A stretch of 5,371 bases of DNA from the NCBI GenBank assembly GCA_017613475.1, contig JAGADT010000033.1, positions 1-5,371 on the forward strand. The letters run 5' to 3'. Shown here piece by piece: positions 3,885 to 5,371 of this stretch; positions within the stretch are counted from its first letter, which is position 1, and each line of letters begins with the position of its first letter. The position numbers and the translations under genes are program-made. The notes beneath the pieces were generated by a model. That model was not told the DNA's origin. It ran no database searches and saw only the letters and a program-made list of their open reading frames with translations. Origin of the DNA: Desulfovibrionaceae bacterium. GTDB taxonomy: Bacteria; Desulfobacterota; Desulfovibrionia; Desulfovibrionales; Desulfovibrionaceae.

Positions 3885-5371
3885 ATGGACGATTCTAACG
3901 AAATCATTACGTTGAGCCCAGGCGCAAACGACACTTCTTCCCTGCCTCCCCTGGACCTTGAAGACCTCCCCGCCATCATGCAGGCAGCCTGCGCCAATGC
4001 AGGCTGGACTTCGCTCACGCCAGTGCAGCGCTACGCCCTGCCCTATATGCTGAAACAGGAAGACATCATGGTCCAATCGCGGACAGGCAGCGGAAAGACC
4101 GGCACCTACCTGCTCCCCATGCTTTCCACGCTGAATCCAGAGGCAGCGCTCCCGCAAGCCCTTATCCTGACCCCAACGCGGGAACTGGCCGTTCAAGTTG
4201 AAAAAGAAGCCAACAGGCTCTTTGCCGCTGCCGGCTTCAAGGTCATCGCCCTCTATGGCGGTGTTGGCTACGAAAAGCAGCTGGCAGCCCTAAGGCAGGG
4301 CGCCTCCATCATCATAGGCACGCCGGGCCGCATCCTGGACCATCTGCTGCGCCGCAGCCTCAGGCTTGACCAAATACAAATGCTTGTTTTCGATGAAGCG
4401 GACCGCATGCTTTCCATCGGCTTCTATCCGGATATGAAGCAAATTCAGCGCTACCTGCCCCAAACGCCCATCCATGCAACGCTTTTTTCCGCAACCTATC
4501 CGCCGCATGTGCTGCGCCTGGCAGGAGAATTCCTCCAAAAACCCACGTTGCTCTCTCTTTCCGGAGAGCAAATACACGTTGCTGAGGTGCAGCATGCCTT
4601 CTGCGAATGCAGCCCCATGGAAAAAGACAGGGTGCTGCTGCGGCTCATTGAAATTGAAAATCCGTCTTCCGCCATCATCTTTTGCAACACCAAGGCCAAC
4701 GTCCATTTTGTCACTGCCGTGCTGCAGGGGTTTGGCCTGAACGCTGATGAGCTTTCCGCCGACCTAAACCAAAAGCAGCGGGAAGCCGTGCTCGACAGGC
4801 TGCGCAAAGGCCAGCTGCGCTTGCTTGTGGCCACGGACGTGGCGGCGCGCGGCATCGATATCCCTGAGCTTTCCCATGTTTTCCTTTATGAACCGCCGGA
4901 AGACCGCGAATCCTACATCCACAGGGCAGGACGGACAGGAAGGGCCGGCGCCGCAGGCATGGTCATTTCCCTTGTCGATGTCATGCAGCATCTCGAACTG
5001 AAGCGCATAGCGCAATTCTACAAAATTCCCCTGGCGCAAATCCCCGCGCCAAGCGAAGAAGAGGCTGATAAAGCCCTTGGCTGCAGGGTGCTGACCCTGC
5101 TTGAATCCCAGTACCGCAAATTAAACGGCCTTGAAAAGGAACGCATTGCCAGGCTGGAATCTTTGGCGCGCGCCCTTTCAGAGGATGCTGAACATACGCC
5201 ATTGATGGCCATGCTTATCGACAGCGCCTATCAGCAGTGCCTCAACCCAAAAGACGTTCTGCCAGCAAAGGCTGGCCCAGAAGGATCCCAAGCACAAGGA
5301 AAAGAAAAAGCCAGGCGGCGGTCTAAGCGCACAACGAAAGCTGGCGGCGCCCTTCAGGAGCAGCCCGTGCA
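3885..5371 (+). CDS. DEAD-box ATP-dependent RNA helicase, partial (3' end outside window)
   Basis: The frame is open for 495 codons from the ATG at 3885 and has not stopped at the window end. All helicase core motifs are present in order: Q motif region G40-W-T-S-L-T-P-V-Q48, motif I SRTGSGKT (65-72), Ia PTRELA (97-102), TPGR (146-149), motif II DEAD (170-173), SAT (202-204), motif IV IIFCNT (264-269), QxxR (296-299), motif V ATDVAARGIDIP (316-327) and motif VI HRAGRTGRAG (346-355). These proteins use ATP to unwind short RNA duplexes in ribosome assembly, mRNA decay or cold adaptation. After the core (about 1-380) comes an acidic/helical segment and a basic tail with KARRRSKR (475-482), a likely RNA-binding extension. 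The aromatic residue that normally precedes the Q motif is not obvious, and the usual HGD before QxxR reads SAD. The subfamily (DeaD, RhlE or other) cannot be fixed. The ribosome binding site is weak (GGA, 5 nt upstream). No convincing promoter was found in the 180 bp shared with rarD. Confidence 0.95.
   Translation, partial: MDDSNEIITLSPGANDTSSLPPLDLEDLPAIMQAACANAGWTSLTPVQRYALPYMLKQEDIMVQSRTGSGKTGTYLLPMLSTLNPEAALPQALILTPTRELAVQVEKEANRLFAAAGFKVIALYGGVGYEKQLAALRQGASIIIGTPGRILDHLLRRSLRLDQIQMLVFDEADRMLSIGFYPDMKQIQRYLPQTPIHATLFSATYPPHVLRLAGEFLQKPTLLSLSGEQIHVAEVQHAFCECSPMEKDRVLLRLIEIENPSSAIIFCNTKANVHFVTAVLQGFGLNADELSADLNQKQREAVLDRLRKGQLRLLVATDVAARGIDIPELSHVFLYEPPEDRESYIHRAGRTGRAGAAGMVISLVDVMQHLELKRIAQFYKIPLAQIPAPSEEEADKALGCRVLTLLESQYRKLNGLEKERIARLESLARALSEDAEHTPLMAMLIDSAYQQCLNPKDVLPAKAGPEGSQAQGKEKARRRSKRTTKAGGALQEQPV

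Noticed and set aside
3875..3898. Seven-codon open frame whose ATG at 3875 overlaps the helicase start out of frame
   Set aside because: It has no ribosome binding site and is too short to support as a leader peptide; chance occurrence is likely.
3786..5212. Several minus-strand frames of 64-138 codons opposite the helicase
   Set aside because: The plus-strand helicase has every family motif in order through this region, so these are antisense shadows.
1..5371. Mobile elements, CRISPR arrays, tRNA or rRNA genes, toxin-antitoxin or defence modules
   Set aside because: No repeat-spacer pattern, terminal inverted repeats, transposase or integrase motifs, or structured RNA signatures were seen; the genes are ordinary chromosomal families.

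Overview
The window looks like ordinary chromosomal sequence from a Gram-negative bacterium of moderate GC content. It carries an AMIN-domain membrane protein, a TatA-type translocase subunit, a small lipoprotein, a tandem-ACT protein, a RarD-type permease and a DEAD-box RNA helicase. An anaerobic deltaproteobacterium of the Desulfovibrionaceae kind would fit: tandem-ACT proteins and AMIN proteins with long Ala/Pro linkers are familiar there. That placement is inference from gene content, not from any marker gene. There is no sign of a transposase, integrase, phage gene, CRISPR array, rRNA or tRNA.

Layout. From 241 leftwards runs the start of an exported protein with a clear signal peptide; it is cut by the window edge. 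Divergent from it, from about 339 to 1454 on the plus strand, is an AMIN-domain protein with one N-terminal membrane anchor and a very long Ala/Pro/Gln/Lys-rich linker. The two genes appear to share a divergent promoter region whose -10 boxes overlap. A strong hairpin terminator at 1469-1511 separates the AMIN gene from a convergent small lipoprotein gene (1889 to 1572, minus). Further right, all on the minus strand and so transcribed right to left, lie rarD (3704-2805), tatA (2668-2486) and a tandem-ACT gene (2420-1989). tatA and the ACT gene are 65 bp apart with no obvious terminator between them and are probably co-transcribed. The ACT gene ends in a good intrinsic terminator (1967-1927) only about 40 bp before the lipoprotein start. 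rarD is divergent from a DEAD-box RNA helicase that begins at 3885 on the plus strand and is still open at the window end.

Functionally the left half is about the cell envelope: an exported protein, an AMIN protein, a lipoprotein and Tat export. The ACT protein suggests amino-acid sensing, rarD small-molecule transport, and the helicase RNA remodelling. Nothing ties all of them into one pathway. I did not find a convincing undescribed system. The points most worth a second look are regulatory: a leader hairpin abutting the tatA ribosome binding site, overlapping divergent promoters at 260-311, and the lipoprotein gene with no visible promoter of its own.
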